Assembly: GCF_008369325.1 (NCBI RefSeq)
Contig: NZ_VOBI01000010.1
Coordinates: 1 to 64,000, forward strand
Direction of reading: 5' to 3'
DNA length: 64,000 nucleotides
Origin: Pseudomonas sp. ANT_H12B
GTDB lineage: Bacteria; Pseudomonadota; Gammaproteobacteria; Pseudomonadales; Pseudomonadaceae
A program made the translations under genes and the position numbers. Shown here in pieces: positions 1-10,360 of the stretch. Below the pieces are notes generated by a model that was not told the origin of the DNA, did no database searches, and saw only the letters and a program-made list of their open reading frames with translations. Position 1 is the first letter of the stretch. Every line of letters starts with the position of its first letter.

Positions 1-89
1 GGGCTTCGATGACCTGAAGCAACTCACTGCCGAAAACTGCGTAACTCTTTGTTTACCAAGGAGTTTTCCGTTTCGACTGCGCCGGAAGT

Positions 90-124
90 GGGGCGAATTA
101 TAGACTTCCAGAATCTGCCGTCAA
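90..124 (-). promoter_or_regulatory. Strong sigma70 promoter reading off the left edge
   Basis: On the minus strand a TTGACG -35 (119-124) and a perfect TATAAT -10 (97-102) are separated by 16 bp. The bases after the -10 are GC-rich (TCGCCCC), a discriminator typical of stringently controlled stable-RNA promoters. No coding frame on the minus strand fits bases 1-90. The tRNA operon promoter at 58814-58841 has the same design. I infer that this drives an rRNA or tRNA operon outside the window; an rRNA operon sits beside this block in PAO1 as I recall it. Confidence 0.6.
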
Positions 125-131
125 CCCTTAA

Positions 132-752
132 TTACGCTTTTCGTGCAGAAGGTGTCTTTTTGGCTATTAATCGTGGGATTCGGCGGGTTACAGGGGGTAG
201 TCGCAACACTAATAGCAATGCACCTATAGAGGCGTAAACCGCCCACTCCTTAAGATCAGCGCGCACGATCCACAACATATGCAGCAATCCAAGCCCGAGA
301 ACCACATAGGCAAGACGATGTAATTTCTTCCAGCTAGAACCCAAACGCCGCTGACTATAGCGATTTGAGGTCAGCGCCAAGGCCAATAAACACAGAAACC
401 CAAGCGTCCCGACAATAATGTACGGCCGTTTGCGCAACTCGACACCCAACTGCGACCAATCAAAGCCGAGGATGAACGCCGTATACCCACTCAAATGCAA
501 AACCACATAAGCGAAGCACCACAACCCCAGTTGCCGCCGGACAGCAACCCACCCTGCCCAACCGGTAAGCTTCTGAACAGGTGTCATGCTTAACGTAACG
601 AGCAGCAGAACAAGCGTCCCCAGCCCCAACCGGTCAACCAGCACCTTGCCCGGATCAGGCCCCAGCACATCCTCCCAGGCCTGATACAACCAAAGCAGCG
701 GCCAGACCGCAGCAGCTATAAAGACGCCAATTCGCCAAAACGGAAATCGCAT
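132..752 (-). CDS. msrQ: MsrQ, heme-binding membrane subunit of the MsrPQ methionine sulfoxide reductase
   Basis: This 206-residue inner-membrane protein passes electrons to periplasmic MsrP, which repairs oxidised methionine in envelope proteins. The sequence shows about six hydrophobic segments and the ferric-reductase-like layout of the YedZ family. Histidines within membrane segments ([23 protein letters not shown]) are the likely heme ligands. Its ATG overlaps the msrP stop codon by one base (TGATG), so the two are translationally coupled. Length and neighbour are both as expected for the family. Confidence 0.93.
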   Translation of the reverse strand: MRFPFWRIGVFIAAAVWPLLWLYQAWEDVLGPDPGKVLVDRLGLGTLVLLLVTLSMTPVQKLTGWAGWVAVRRQLGLWCFAYVVLHLSGYTAFILGFDWSQLGVELRKRPYIIVGTLGFLCLLALALTSNRYSQRRLGSSWKKLHRLAYVVLGLGLLHMLWIVRADLKEWAVYASIGALLLVLRLPPVTRRIPRLIAKKTPSARKA

Positions 753-1765
753 CAGTAGTTCTTCCGCAAATCGAGCCCTGCATATAAGGAGGCGACTTCA
801 TCCGAGTAGCCATTGAACATCTGCGTATCCCGCACATTGGGTTTGAACAATCCACTCGGCAGACGCCGCTCCCGAGCCTGCGTCCAGCGCGGATGATCGA
901 CTGCAGGATTCACGTTCGCATAGAAGCCGTACTCATCTGCAGCAATACTCTGCCAGGTGGTTTTCGGCTGCTCACTCACCAAGCTGATCCGCACGATGGA
1001 TTTGATGCTCTTGAAACCGTATTTCCACGGCACCACCAAACGCAGAGGCGCGCCGTTCTGATTAGGCAACTCCCGCCCGTACATACCCACGGCAAGAATC
1101 GCCAACGGATTCATCGCCTCATCCAGGCGCAGCCCTTCTACATATGGCCAATCGATCAAGGCAAAACCGGAACGTTGCCCTGGCATGCTCTTGGGATCTT
1201 CCAGGGTTTCGAAGCGAATGAATTTGGCATTGGACGTCGGCTCAACTTCCTTGAGCAAGGCCGAGATGGGAAATCCGATCCATGGAATGACCATCGACCA
1301 AGCCTCTACACAGCGAAGACGGTAAATACGCTCCTCCAACTGATAAGGCTTCATGAAGTCTTCCAGTGCGTACCGTCCCGGCCTGCCCACCTCCCCATCC
1401 ACCACCACACTCCAAGGTTCGGTTTTCAGCGCGCCGGCGTTGGCGGCAGGATCACCTTTATCGGTGCCGAACTCATAGAAGTTGTTGTAATGGGTCGCGT
1501 CCTTGAATGGCGTGATTGCCTCATCCTTGACGTTGACCGCTCCCCATTTGGTAGCAGGCAGTTTTTCGGTAAGCCAGGAAGGCGCCGTGCCAGGCTCGAC
1601 ATCTGGATAACGCGCAGCATCGTCGGCAGAGGCCCAACTCGGCAGGCTGCTCACGGCCAAACCGGCAACGGCGGCACCGAGAACATTGCGACGAGATAGA
1701 TAGAAGGATTCAGGCGTGACGTCCGACTCATGGCAGTCAGACGCTTTAGGGACTTTGATCAGCAT
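752..1765 (-). CDS. msrP: MsrP, periplasmic molybdenum methionine sulfoxide reductase catalytic subunit
   Basis: MsrP (YedY family, 337 aa) reduces protein-bound methionine sulfoxide in the periplasm using molybdopterin. A twin-arginine export signal is visible (SRRNVLG, residues 24-30, then a hydrophobic stretch and a SWASA-type cleavage site). Cys152 in the RCVEAW motif is the family's molybdenum ligand. I start it at the ATG giving MLIKVPK, which has a GGAGTT ribosome site. A frame 12 codons longer exists but lacks family similarity at its N-terminus. It is followed directly by msrQ. Confidence 0.93.
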   Translation of the reverse strand: MLIKVPKASDCHESDVTPESFYLSRRNVLGAAVAGLAVSSLPSWASADDAARYPDVEPGTAPSWLTEKLPATKWGAVNVKDEAITPFKDATHYNNFYEFGTDKGDPAANAGALKTEPWSVVVDGEVGRPGRYALEDFMKPYQLEERIYRLRCVEAWSMVIPWIGFPISALLKEVEPTSNAKFIRFETLEDPKSMPGQRSGFALIDWPYVEGLRLDEAMNPLAILAVGMYGRELPNQNGAPLRLVVPWKYGFKSIKSIVRISLVSEQPKTTWQSIAADEYGFYANVNPAVDHPRWTQARERRLPSGLFKPNVRDTQMFNGYSDEVASLYAGLDLRKNY

Positions 1766-1828
1766 GACAACTCCGCAGCATTGGAGGACAGATGCACCCA
1801 TAGACTGCGGAGTATGAGGGAAATTACA

Positions 1829-2686
1829 TCACTCGGCTTTTTTGTGCCGACGAAGGCGCAACAAGTATTGCACCGGGCCGGAAGCCGCATAAGCGAGGAA
1901 CACCAGCAGCAGAATGCGCGGCGGATCGCTGAAAACAACGGCAAATACCAACACCACGGCGAGAATGGCCACGAAAGGCACACGACCTTTCAAGTCCAGC
2001 TCCTTGAAGCTGTTGTACTTGATGTTGCTGACCATCAGCATCCCGGCAGCCGCAACCATCAGCGCCACCAGGAAAGACATCTTGGAACCCTGGATGCCGT
2101 AATCACTGAATGCCCAGACAATACCCGCGACCACGCCTGCGGCAGCCGGGCTGGCGAGACCGATGAAGTAGCGCTTGTCCGCGGTACCGACCTGGGTATT
2201 GAAACGCGCCAGACGCAGCGCTGCACCGGCTACATAAATGAAGGCAACCATCCAGCCGACCTTACCCATGTCGCCCAACGCCCAACCGAACGCCAGCAAT
2301 GCCGGCGCGACACCAAAGGCGACCATGTCCGACAACGAGTCGTACTCGGCACCAAAAGCACTCTGGGTATTGGTCATACGGGCAACGCGACCATCGAGGC
2401 CGTCGAGCACCATGGCGACAAAAATCGCGATCGCTGCAAAAGCAAAATACTTGCTTGCACCAATCGAATCACCGGCACTCAAGGCGCTCTGGGCGCTCAT
2501 CGAATTGATGATGGAGTAAAACCCTGCGAACAGATTCGCAGTGGTAAACAGATTCGGCAGAAGATAGATACCACGATGCCGGACTTTACGACCTTCAGCG
2601 TCATGCCCTTCCTCGATGTGTTCATCGATGGGCAGCAGGCTTTCGGCGTCAGAAGCCTGGTTTGGCTCTTCGGGACGTTCGCTCAT
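1829..2686 (-). CDS. pssA: CDP-diacylglycerol--serine O-phosphatidyltransferase
   Basis: This 285-residue membrane enzyme makes phosphatidylserine from CDP-diacylglycerol and serine, the first step to phosphatidylethanolamine. The CDP-alcohol phosphotransferase motif DGxxAR...G...D...D is complete (LDGLDGRVAR, then FGAEYDSLSD). Several membrane segments follow, and the C-terminus is basic (LRLRRHKKAE). Two ATGs lie six bases apart. The second (MSERPEE) is better spaced from the AAGGT ribosome site. It lies just downstream of ilvC on the same strand, beyond a terminator-like hairpin. Confidence 0.93.
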   Translation of the reverse strand: MSERPEEPNQASDAESLLPIDEHIEEGHDAEGRKVRHRGIYLLPNLFTTANLFAGFYSIINSMSAQSALSAGDSIGASKYFAFAAIAIFVAMVLDGLDGRVARMTNTQSAFGAEYDSLSDMVAFGVAPALLAFGWALGDMGKVGWMVAFIYVAGAALRLARFNTQVGTADKRYFIGLASPAAAGVVAGIVWAFSDYGIQGSKMSFLVALMVAAAGMLMVSNIKYNSFKELDLKGRVPFVAILAVVLVFAVVFSDPPRILLLVFLAYAASGPVQYLLRLRRHKKAE

Positions 2687-2786
2687 GGACATTACCTTGC
2701 AACAGGGTGGAAAGTTTGGACAGGTGTCTGGGACGACGGTTCGGCCGCAAACGATGCAGCTTTATACCAGAACCAGCCACCCAAAC

Positions 2787-2816
2787 GAAAAAACGCGGCC
2801 TAGGCCGCGTTTTTCG
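2787..2816 (-). terminator. Terminator after ilvC
   Basis: An 8-bp perfect palindrome (CGCGGCC/GGCCGCG arms around TA) is flanked by A-runs on one side and T-runs on the other. On the minus strand it ends in a T-run just after the ilvC stop. It may also work on the plus strand. Confidence 0.8.
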
Positions 2817-2830
2817 TACAAGTGTGCGAC

Positions 2831-3856
<1,026 letters not shown>

Positions 3857-3895
3857 CTATATATCCAGGCCGTTCAGGCCATTCGCTAATTTGGT

Positions 3896-4387
3896 TTAGA
3901 TGCTGAGTACTTTGTCGCCGCGGGCAATACCGGTTACGCCGCTGCGGACGGTTTCCAGAATCGAGGCGGTGCCAATGGACTGAATGAAGCTGTCGAGCTT
4001 GTCGCTGGTACCGGTCAGTTGAACGGTATACACGCTAGCGCTGACATCGACGATCTGCCCACGATAAATATCGGTAGTGCGTTTGATCTCGGCGCGCTGG
4101 GCGCCGGTAGCCTTGACCTTGACCAGCATCAGTTCGCGCTCGATGTGAGCACTTTCCGACAGGTCGACCAGCTTGACCACTTCGATCAGTTTGTTCAGGT
4201 TCTTGGTGATCTGTTCGATAACTTCATCGTGGCCGACTGTGGTCAGCGTCAGACGCGACAGAGTCGGGTCTTCGGTTGGGGCCACGGTGAGGCTTTCGAT
4301 GTTGTAGTTGCGCTGCGAGAACAGGCCGACTACACGAGACAGAGCGCCAGGTTCGTTTTCCAGAAGCAAGGAAATAATGTGCCGCAT
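3896..4387 (-). CDS. ilvH: Acetolactate synthase small (regulatory) subunit
   Basis: This 163-residue subunit activates the IlvI catalytic subunit and gives valine feedback control. The N-terminal ACT domain is clear (MRHIISLLLENEPGALSRV), followed by the second conserved domain ending in GVTGIARGDKVLSI. I start it at MRHIIS. A frame ten codons longer would run into the end of ilvI. It begins 2 bp after the ilvI stop. Confidence 0.96.
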   Translation of the reverse strand: MRHIISLLLENEPGALSRVVGLFSQRNYNIESLTVAPTEDPTLSRLTLTTVGHDEVIEQITKNLNKLIEVVKLVDLSESAHIERELMLVKVKATGAQRAEIKRTTDIYRGQIVDVSASVYTVQLTGTSDKLDSFIQSIGTASILETVRSGVTGIARGDKVLSI

Positions 4388-4389
4388 GA

Positions 4390-6114
4390 TTATGTACGCT
4401 CCGTCTTGCTCAGCCACATATCGCGCATGGAGCCGTCTTTGATCTGCATCGGGTAGACGTGCTCGCTGGTGTCGACCGAAACATCGATGATCACCAGACG
4501 ATCTTTCATGGCAAACGCTTCCTCCATCTTCGTCTTCAAATCTTTCGAGTCGGTGATGCGCATGCCGACGTGACCATAGGCCTCTGCCAGCTTGACGAAA
4601 TCAGGCAGCGATTCCATGTAGGAGTGCGAGTGACGGCTGCCATAGCTCATGTCTTGCCACTGGCGAACCATACCCAGAACACCGTTGTTCAGGATGACGA
4701 TTTTTACCGGCAAACCGTATTGCAGGCAGGTCGACAGTTCCTGAATGTTCATCTGGATGCTGCCCTCGCCTGTTACGCAGGCGACGTCATCATCCGGGAA
4801 GCTCAGCTTGATGCCCATGGCCGCCGGAAAACCGAAGCCCATGGTGCCCAAGCCACCGGAGTTGATCCAGCGGTTCGGCTTGTTGAACGTGTAGTACTGC
4901 GCCGCAAACATTTGGTGCTGGCCCACGTCGGAGGCTACAAAGGCATCGCCCTTGGTGACTTCGCACAGGGTTTCGATCACGGTCTGCGGCTTGATGACGC
5001 TGCCGTCGCCCTTGTCATAAGGGAACAGGCCGCGATCACCGCGCCACTCATCAACTTGCTTCCACCAACTGGCAACGGACTCCTTGTTCGGGGTCTCGCC
5101 GATTTCCTTGAGGATCGCGACCATCTCGGTCAGGACACTCTCGACCGGGCCAACGATAGGTACGTCGGCCTTGATGGTCTTGGAGATCGAAGCCGGGTCG
5201 ATGTCGATATGAATGATCTTGGCATTCGGGCAGAACTTGGCCGGGCCGTTGATCACGCGGTCGTCGAAACGAGCGCCGACTGCAAGGATCACGTCGGCAT
5301 GGTGCATCGCCAGGTTAGCGGTGTAGCTGCCGTGCATGCCGAGCATGCCGATAAACTGACGGTCGGTGCCAGGATAGGCACCCAGCCCCATCAGGGTATT
5401 GGTCACGGGCAGGTTGAGCATCTTCGCCAGCTCGGTCAGCGGCGCGGAGCCACCACCGAGAATCACACCGCCGCCTGCGTACATCACAGGACGCTTGGCC
5501 GCCAGGAGCATTTCTGCTGCCTTGCGGATTTGCCCGGAGTGACCGCGAACGGCCGGGCTGTAGGAACGCAGCTTGGCTTTTTTCGGGAAGATGTATTCGA
5601 ACTTCTCGGCCGGGTTGGTCATGTCTTTCGGGATATCGACAACGACCGGACCAGGACGACCGGATTGCGCCAGGTAGAACGCTTTCTTCATGATTTCCGG
5701 GATTTCCGAGGCGTGCTTGATCATGAAGCTGTGCTTCACGATTGGCCGGGAGATACCGATCATGTCGGTTTCCTGGAACGCATCGGTGCCCACCATGGTG
5801 CTAGGCACCTGGCCGGAAATGACCACCATCGGAATGGAGTCCATGTAGGCCGTGGCAATACCGGTGATGGCGTTGGTTGCGCCCGGGCCGGAGGTCACCA
5901 GTACCACACCGGCTTTACCGGTGGCACGGGCATAGCCGTCAGCCATATGGGTCGCAGCCTGCTCGTGACGAACCAGAATGTGGGTCACTTCCGGTTCTTT
6001 GAACAGGGCATCGTAGACATGAAGAAGAGCACCACCCGGGTACCCGTAGATATATTTGACGCCTTCGTCACGCAAAAAGCGGACGAGCATCTCACCGCCA
6101 GATAAAAGCTCCAC
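4390..6114 (-). CDS. ilvI: Acetolactate synthase large (catalytic) subunit
   Basis: This ThDP-dependent enzyme (574 aa) condenses pyruvate with pyruvate or 2-ketobutyrate, the first common step of valine, leucine and isoleucine synthesis. The N-terminal pyrimidine-binding domain has the catalytic glutamate region ([15 protein letters not shown]). The C-terminal diphosphate-binding domain has the GDGS-like motif as GEGSIQMN followed by ILNNG. The start is GTG at 6114 (then ELLSGGEM), because a GAGGTG ribosome site (6121-6126) lies six bases upstream. The upstream GTG at 6123 is part of that ribosome site. A long structured leader precedes it. Confidence 0.96.
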   Translation of the reverse strand: MELLSGGEMLVRFLRDEGVKYIYGYPGGALLHVYDALFKEPEVTHILVRHEQAATHMADGYARATGKAGVVLVTSGPGATNAITGIATAYMDSIPMVVISGQVPSTMVGTDAFQETDMIGISRPIVKHSFMIKHASEIPEIMKKAFYLAQSGRPGPVVVDIPKDMTNPAEKFEYIFPKKAKLRSYSPAVRGHSGQIRKAAEMLLAAKRPVMYAGGGVILGGGSAPLTELAKMLNLPVTNTLMGLGAYPGTDRQFIGMLGMHGSYTANLAMHHADVILAVGARFDDRVINGPAKFCPNAKIIHIDIDPASISKTIKADVPIVGPVESVLTEMVAILKEIGETPNKESVASWWKQVDEWRGDRGLFPYDKGDGSVIKPQTVIETLCEVTKGDAFVASDVGQHQMFAAQYYTFNKPNRWINSGGLGTMGFGFPAAMGIKLSFPDDDVACVTGEGSIQMNIQELSTCLQYGLPVKIVILNNGVLGMVRQWQDMSYGSRHSHSYMESLPDFVKLAEAYGHVGMRITDSKDLKTKMEEAFAMKDRLVIIDVSVDTSEHVYPMQIKDGSMRDMWLSKTERT

Positions 6115-6182
6115 GTTGTTCACCTCTAAAACGCCAGAATACCGTCCGCAAAAAAAGGGGACGGGTCTTAATAGGTTTACTT

Positions 6183-6342
6183 CTCAGCAGAGCATGAGCG
6201 ACGGTGGTCGCCGACTACGTCAGCACTGACTGAGCAAGTATTGGGATCGTCCCAAGTGTTGCGGGTCTTTCCCACCCAGCGCGAGGTAACGCGTTGCGGG
6301 TGTAACAGGTCGGCGCGGATGTGCGCCTCATGATCTGCTGAG
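6183..6342 (-). promoter_or_regulatory. Structured leader upstream of ilvI closed by a 16-bp inverted repeat
   Basis: Bases 6183-6198 and 6327-6342 form an inverted repeat of 16 bp with a single mismatch (15/16). Inside lie a small hairpin (6241-6255, TTGGGA/TCCCAA), a GCGAC/GTCGC hairpin (6198-6212) and two direct copies of GTTGCGGGT (6259 and 6294). The region sits about 70-230 bp before ilvI, where gamma-proteobacterial ilv operons carry attenuators. I did not find a canonical terminator in it. Confidence 0.5.
6215..6331 (-). CDS. Candidate ilvI leader peptide (38 aa)
   Basis: A minus-strand ATG frame of 38 codons runs inside the ilvI leader. It ends with the codons for IPILAQSVLT and a TAG, so Ile, Leu and Val codons cluster at its 3' end. 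This would suit ribosome-mediated attenuation. The ribosome site is poor (CAGCAGATC), and the ATG lies inside the 16-bp leader stem. It may be chance. Confidence 0.25.
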   Translation of the reverse strand: MRRTSAPTCYTRNALPRAGWERPATLGTIPILAQSVLT

Positions 6343-6417
6343 CGGGCCTGCTTCTGGCAGTCCCTCTACAGCGGACTTTGGATTCTTCTGTTTCGTCCTC
6401 TCCAAGTCAAGTCGTCT

Positions 6418-6442
6418 ATGTGCTTTATTGAACTAAGCACAT
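6418..6442. repeat. 25-bp palindrome between ilvI and the DUF4124 gene
   Basis: The arms ATGTGCTT and AAGCACAT are perfect over 8 bp around a 9-base centre. It lies in the 400-bp divergent intergenic region, about 300 bp from ilvI and 75 bp from the plus-strand gene. It could be an operator or a transcript hairpin. Nothing else with protein-coding character was seen between 6124 and 6515. Confidence 0.5.
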
Positions 6443-6515
6443 GAGAAAGCAAGAAAAAACCGCTAAACAGCAACTGTGTTAGCTTCAATTGCGCAACCCA
6501 TGACAAGGAAATGGC

Positions 6516-6932
6516 ATGCGAACGATCTTCTTCATGGTCAGTCTGCTGATCAGCCCTTTATGCATGGCAGGCCAGATCTACAAATGGGTCGACGCCCAGG
6601 GCGTTACCCACTTCGACGCCCATCCGCCGCAAGGTCGGGAAGCCACCACCGTGATCACGCCTTCCCCGCCTGCCGGCAACCAGCCCCCGCCGCCACGCAG
6701 CAGTGCCATTGGCGATCAACAAGCTATCGACAAGAAAGTAAAAAAACAGGTCGCCGAGCAGCAAACCCAGCTAAAGGTGTTCTGCGAACAGGCGCGAACG
6801 AACCTGGCTCAATTGCAGAATAATCCGCGACTGCGAGAGGAAGTTGAAGGTGAGATGCGCCGCCTGACCGACCAGCAACGTCAGGAACGCATTGGCGAGG
6901 CACAGAAACAGATTGCGAATAACTGCCAGTAG
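6516..6932 (+). CDS. DUF4124-domain periplasmic protein
   Basis: A 138-residue protein of unknown function. It has a signal peptide (MRTIFFMVSLLISPLCMAG), then the DUF4124 core (IYKWVDAQGVTHFDAHPPQG), a proline-rich linker and a Lys/Glu/Gln-rich helical tail of about 70 residues that may form a coiled coil. It is a single-gene unit converging on the YqcC gene. DUF4124 proteins are common in Pseudomonas and lack an assigned role. Confidence 0.85.
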   Translation: MRTIFFMVSLLISPLCMAGQIYKWVDAQGVTHFDAHPPQGREATTVITPSPPAGNQPPPPRSSAIGDQQAIDKKVKKQVAEQQTQLKVFCEQARTNLAQLQNNPRLREEVEGEMRRLTDQQRQERIGEAQKQIANNCQ

Positions 6933-6949
6933 GCACTGGCAGTTCCGAT

Positions 6950-7288
6950 TCAGCGGGAGGCGGTAATCAGCAGATCGAACTCTTTGAGCAAAACCTGCAA
7001 TTGCCGATCCTTGCCTTGGACATTGCGGGCAGCGAAGACCATTTCGGCCATCTCCTGAATCCCCGATGCGTTGGGCAATGGCAGGTCCTGTTCGAGGATC
7101 GCTTTCATGCGCGGCAGGAAGATCCATTGCAGCCACTGCTCAAAATCCAGCGTATCAACCGAGAATGGCTCGACGCTGGAAAGTGCTTCAGCGGAGGGCG
7201 AGACTTCGTCCCACCAACCTTGAATGCGCAGCTCTCGTTCGATCAGCAACAACTGCTCGGCAATCTTCGGAAAACGTGCGTCCATCAC
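6950..7288 (-). CDS. YqcC family protein
   Basis: A 112-residue soluble protein matching the YqcC family (DUF446). Typical features are the N-terminal helix (IAEQLLLIERELRIQGWW), the FEQWLQWIFLPRM block and a Leu-rich C-terminus. Its function is unknown. Its ATG overlaps the stop of the upstream TPR lipoprotein by four bases, so the two are probably co-translated. Confidence 0.88.
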   Translation of the reverse strand: MMDARFPKIAEQLLLIERELRIQGWWDEVSPSAEALSSVEPFSVDTLDFEQWLQWIFLPRMKAILEQDLPLPNASGIQEMAEMVFAARNVQGKDRQLQVLLKEFDLLITASR

Positions 7289-8019
7289 AGCGATACCTTG
7301 GCCTTCTGACGGGCCAATGCTGCGCCAGCGGAATCACCCTGCTTCTCACGGGCTTGGGCGATCAATTCCCACAGGCTGGCCTGAAGTGCCGGACGACCGT
7401 TGGCGAAAGTCAGACCACGACGAGCGAACTGCTCGGCCTGTGGTGCATCGCCTTGAGCCATGCGGACTTGAGCCAGACGATAGAGCACTTGTGGTTCACG
7501 CGGCGCGACGCGTTGGGCGCGCTCGAGGCTGGAGGAAGCACCGTTGAGGTCGCCGCCAGCCTGTTGCTGCTGAGCGGTGGTCAACAGCGCCAATACCGGG
7601 CCGTCCAGTTGCTCGTCGGCAGACAGTCCACCGGAATTGGCCGAGGGAATCCCGCTCGGCGTCGACGGCATGCTGTAGCTGCCCTGATTGACCGGCGCCG
7701 ACTGTACCGGCGAAGTATAGATCGGCCCCGGGGTAATCGGGCCTGGCGTGATCGGCGTAGTGCTGATGGGGGCAGACGCCACTGCGCCGCCACCTGGCAC
7801 CATCACAACCACGCCGGTATCGCCTTGCGGAATCGCCTGAGTCTGGGCTTGCACAGGACGTTTAGTCGTCGTCTGACGGTAACCGCCATTCGCCGAAACC
7901 CGTTCACTGTTCGATACGGCGCTACCGGAATCCACAACCGGAATCGACCCGCGTTGTACGGAGGAGCAACCGCTGAGCAAAGCCACGGCGGTAACCGCTG
8001 GAATCAACCACTTGTTCAC
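7285..8019 (-). CDS. Tetratricopeptide-repeat lipoprotein
   Basis: A 244-residue predicted lipoprotein with a lipobox (LLSGC, Cys18). A long low-complexity linker rich in Pro, Gly, Ser and Thr (residues about 65-130) follows, with a near-repeat TPGPITPGPIYTSP. The C-terminal third carries TPR-like helices (LYRLAQVRMAQGDAPQAEQFARRGL). It follows mrcB by 16 bp on the same strand, so a role in envelope or peptidoglycan assembly beside PBP1B is likely, but this is inferred only from context. Confidence 0.85.
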   Translation of the reverse strand: MNKWLIPAVTAVALLSGCSSVQRGSIPVVDSGSAVSNSERVSANGGYRQTTTKRPVQAQTQAIPQGDTGVVVMVPGGGAVASAPISTTPITPGPITPGPIYTSPVQSAPVNQGSYSMPSTPSGIPSANSGGLSADEQLDGPVLALLTTAQQQQAGGDLNGASSSLERAQRVAPREPQVLYRLAQVRMAQGDAPQAEQFARRGLTFANGRPALQASLWELIAQAREKQGDSAGAALARQKAKVSL

Positions 8020-8035
8020 TTGAAACCCTCTTTGC

Positions 8036-10360
8036 TTAATTCATCCAGCCCTTGACCCAATCCATCACCGTTTCGCCGGAAACAGGGCTTTCGCCACCGC
8101 AAGCGGCGCCGGGAGGCGGTTCGCTGCCGCGAATATACGGCATCTGCACGGCGCCTGGGCAGCTGGCATCAGAGCCTTGTCCCGTGCGCGAATCAACCCA
8201 GGCCTGAACAATGTTGTCTGGCTGCGGCATGTCCAGCGGCAACGGATCGGCCTTGCGCATGAAACTGGTCCAGACCTGCAACGCGCCAGTGGCACCGGTG
8301 AACGGTGTCTTGCCGTTATCATCGCGACCCAGCCAGACCACCGCCAGCAAGTCCTGACTGAAACCGGCGAACCAGCTGTCCCGCGAATCGTTACTGGTGC
8401 CGGTCTTGCCGGCCAGGGTCAGGGTTTTCGGCAACACGTTGTAAACCGAACTACCGGTACCTTCACGCATGACCCGCTGCATCGCGCTCTGAATCAGGTA
8501 AATAGAGGCCGGATCGAAACGCTGCTGAATCTGGAACGGATAACGCTTGAGCGGTTCACCTTCGGCGGTCAATACACTACGGATCCCGCGCATCGGCGTA
8601 TTAAAACCGCCGTTGGCGAGTGTCTGGTACATGGTCGCCACTTCGATAGGCGTCAGACCGCCAGCGCCCAGCAACATCGACGGGAATGCCGGAAATTCTC
8701 GACTGACACCCAAACGCGCCAGGGTTTTCAGGACATTCGGTACGCCCACCGCCAACCCGAGACGCGCGGTCGACAGGTTGTAGGAATGCGCCAGGCCCTG
8801 ATAGAGGAAAACCGTGCCATGGGAACGGCGGTCATAGTTCTGCGGTTTCCAGACCTGACCGTCCGCGCCTTTGACCGAGAAGGAATCGTCCGACAGCCAA
8901 CTGGTCAATGTGTACTGGCTCGGCTTCTCAAGGGCTGTCAGATAAACCGCCGGCTTGATCAACGAACCGATCGGTCGTACAGCATCCAGCGCCCGGTTGA
9001 AGCCGGCAAAACTCGCCTGACGGCTACCGATCATGGCCTGGACTTCGCCGGTTTCCGGGTTGGTCACGACCATGGCCGCTTCAACCTCATCGGAACCCTT
9101 GCGCCCGGACAGTCGCTTGAAGGTGTCGTTGACCGACGCCTCGGCTTTCATCTGCAGGATCGGGTCGAAACTGGTGAAGATCCGCAGACCTTCTTCGGTC
9201 AAGTCTTCGTCGCGATAGTCTTCGCGCAGCTGACGTTTAACCAGGTCGAGAAAGCCTGGGAACGAGCTATCCGCCAGCTTGCCGCGAGTCGTCACACCCA
9301 GTGGCATTTTCTTCGCGGCAGCGATCTGCTCGGCGGTGGCAACGCCTTGTTGCTCAAGTACATCGAGCACGAGATTGCGCCGCTCAAGCGCCCGTTCAGG
9401 GTTGCGACGCGGGTTGTAATAGGACGGTCCCTTGACCATGCCCACCAGCATTGCGACTTGATGCAGTTTCAGCTCGGACAACGGTTGCCCGAAGAAAAAC
9501 TGGCTTGCCAAGCCGAAGCCATGCACTGCGCGCTGGCCATCCTGACCGACGAACACTTCATTGAGGTAAGCCTCAAGAATCTCTCGCTTGTCGTAATGCA
9601 GCTCAAGCAACATCGCCATCATGGCTTCGGTGAGTTTACGGGTCAGGCTGCGTTCGCTGGTCAGGTAGAAATTCTTGACCAACTGTTGCGTCAGCGTACT
9701 GCCGCCCTGGGTCATCTTGCCGCCAGAGGTGTTGACGTAGACGGCGCGGGCAATCGACTTGGGCGACACCCCCCAATGGCTATAGAAATCCCGGTCTTCC
9801 ACGGCCACCAGGGTTTCCAGCAGATAGGGCGGGACCTGATCGATTTTGATCAGAATGCGATCTTCGAGGTTTTTCGGGTAAATCCCGCCGATCAGCAGCG
9901 GCTCAAGGCGCACCACAGAAAGCTTCGAACCGTTGGTCGCCGAAAGTTGGGCCACGTAGTCGCCGGAGAACCGCACGCGCACAGGCTGGGGTTTCTCCAG
10001 GCCTTCATAGAACTGGAAGCCACGGGTATTCAAGTCGACGGTGTTGCCACTGACCGCCGCCGCGCCGGGGCCATTGCTCACGGCTTCGCGTCGGTAGCCC
10101 AAGGCGTCGAGCTCGGTGAGGAAGTCTTCCTTGCTCAACTTCTGGCCGGTAAACAGCTCGAGCGGGCGCGCATACACCTTCGCCGGGATGGTCCAGCGCT
10201 TGCCGGAGAACTTCTCCTGGACGATAGCGTCGAGGTAAACCGCGAACCCGGCGAGCACCACAAGGCCGACCAGACTAAGTTTAAGGGCCCAGCCCAGCCA
10301 GGGGCGCAGGCCCCTGGAAGGTGGTTTTTTTGGGGTACGGGAGGATCGAGTACGAGTCAT
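8036..10360 (-). CDS. mrcB: Penicillin-binding protein 1B (bifunctional transglycosylase/transpeptidase)
   Basis: This class A PBP (774 aa) polymerises and cross-links peptidoglycan. A basic cytoplasmic tail (MTRTRSSRTPKKPPSRG) is followed by one membrane anchor (about residues 28-45) and a UB2H-like region. The glycosyltransferase domain has its catalytic EDRDFYSHWG motif and TQQLVKNFYL. The transpeptidase domain has the SxxK motif (GSLIKP), an SxN (SYNLST) and KTGT (AGKTGTSND). It lies upstream of the TPR lipoprotein and YqcC genes. Confidence 0.97.
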   Translation of the reverse strand: MTRTRSSRTPKKPPSRGLRPWLGWALKLSLVGLVVLAGFAVYLDAIVQEKFSGKRWTIPAKVYARPLELFTGQKLSKEDFLTELDALGYRREAVSNGPGAAAVSGNTVDLNTRGFQFYEGLEKPQPVRVRFSGDYVAQLSATNGSKLSVVRLEPLLIGGIYPKNLEDRILIKIDQVPPYLLETLVAVEDRDFYSHWGVSPKSIARAVYVNTSGGKMTQGGSTLTQQLVKNFYLTSERSLTRKLTEAMMAMLLELHYDKREILEAYLNEVFVGQDGQRAVHGFGLASQFFFGQPLSELKLHQVAMLVGMVKGPSYYNPRRNPERALERRNLVLDVLEQQGVATAEQIAAAKKMPLGVTTRGKLADSSFPGFLDLVKRQLREDYRDEDLTEEGLRIFTSFDPILQMKAEASVNDTFKRLSGRKGSDEVEAAMVVTNPETGEVQAMIGSRQASFAGFNRALDAVRPIGSLIKPAVYLTALEKPSQYTLTSWLSDDSFSVKGADGQVWKPQNYDRRSHGTVFLYQGLAHSYNLSTARLGLAVGVPNVLKTLARLGVSREFPAFPSMLLGAGGLTPIEVATMYQTLANGGFNTPMRGIRSVLTAEGEPLKRYPFQIQQRFDPASIYLIQSAMQRVMREGTGSSVYNVLPKTLTLAGKTGTSNDSRDSWFAGFSQDLLAVVWLGRDDNGKTPFTGATGALQVWTSFMRKADPLPLDMPQPDNIVQAWVDSRTGQGSDASCPGAVQMPYIRGSEPPPGAACGGESPVSGETVMDWVKGWMN

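Noticed and set aside
6114..6123. Start of ilvI at the GTG at 6123
   Set aside because: That GTG is part of the GAGGTG ribosome site. The next GTG at 6114 gives the family N-terminus with six-base spacing.
6143..6166. CCGTCC/GGACGG hairpin before ilvI considered as an attenuator terminator
   Set aside because: The T-run lies in the loop, not after the stem, so it does not fit a rho-independent terminator.
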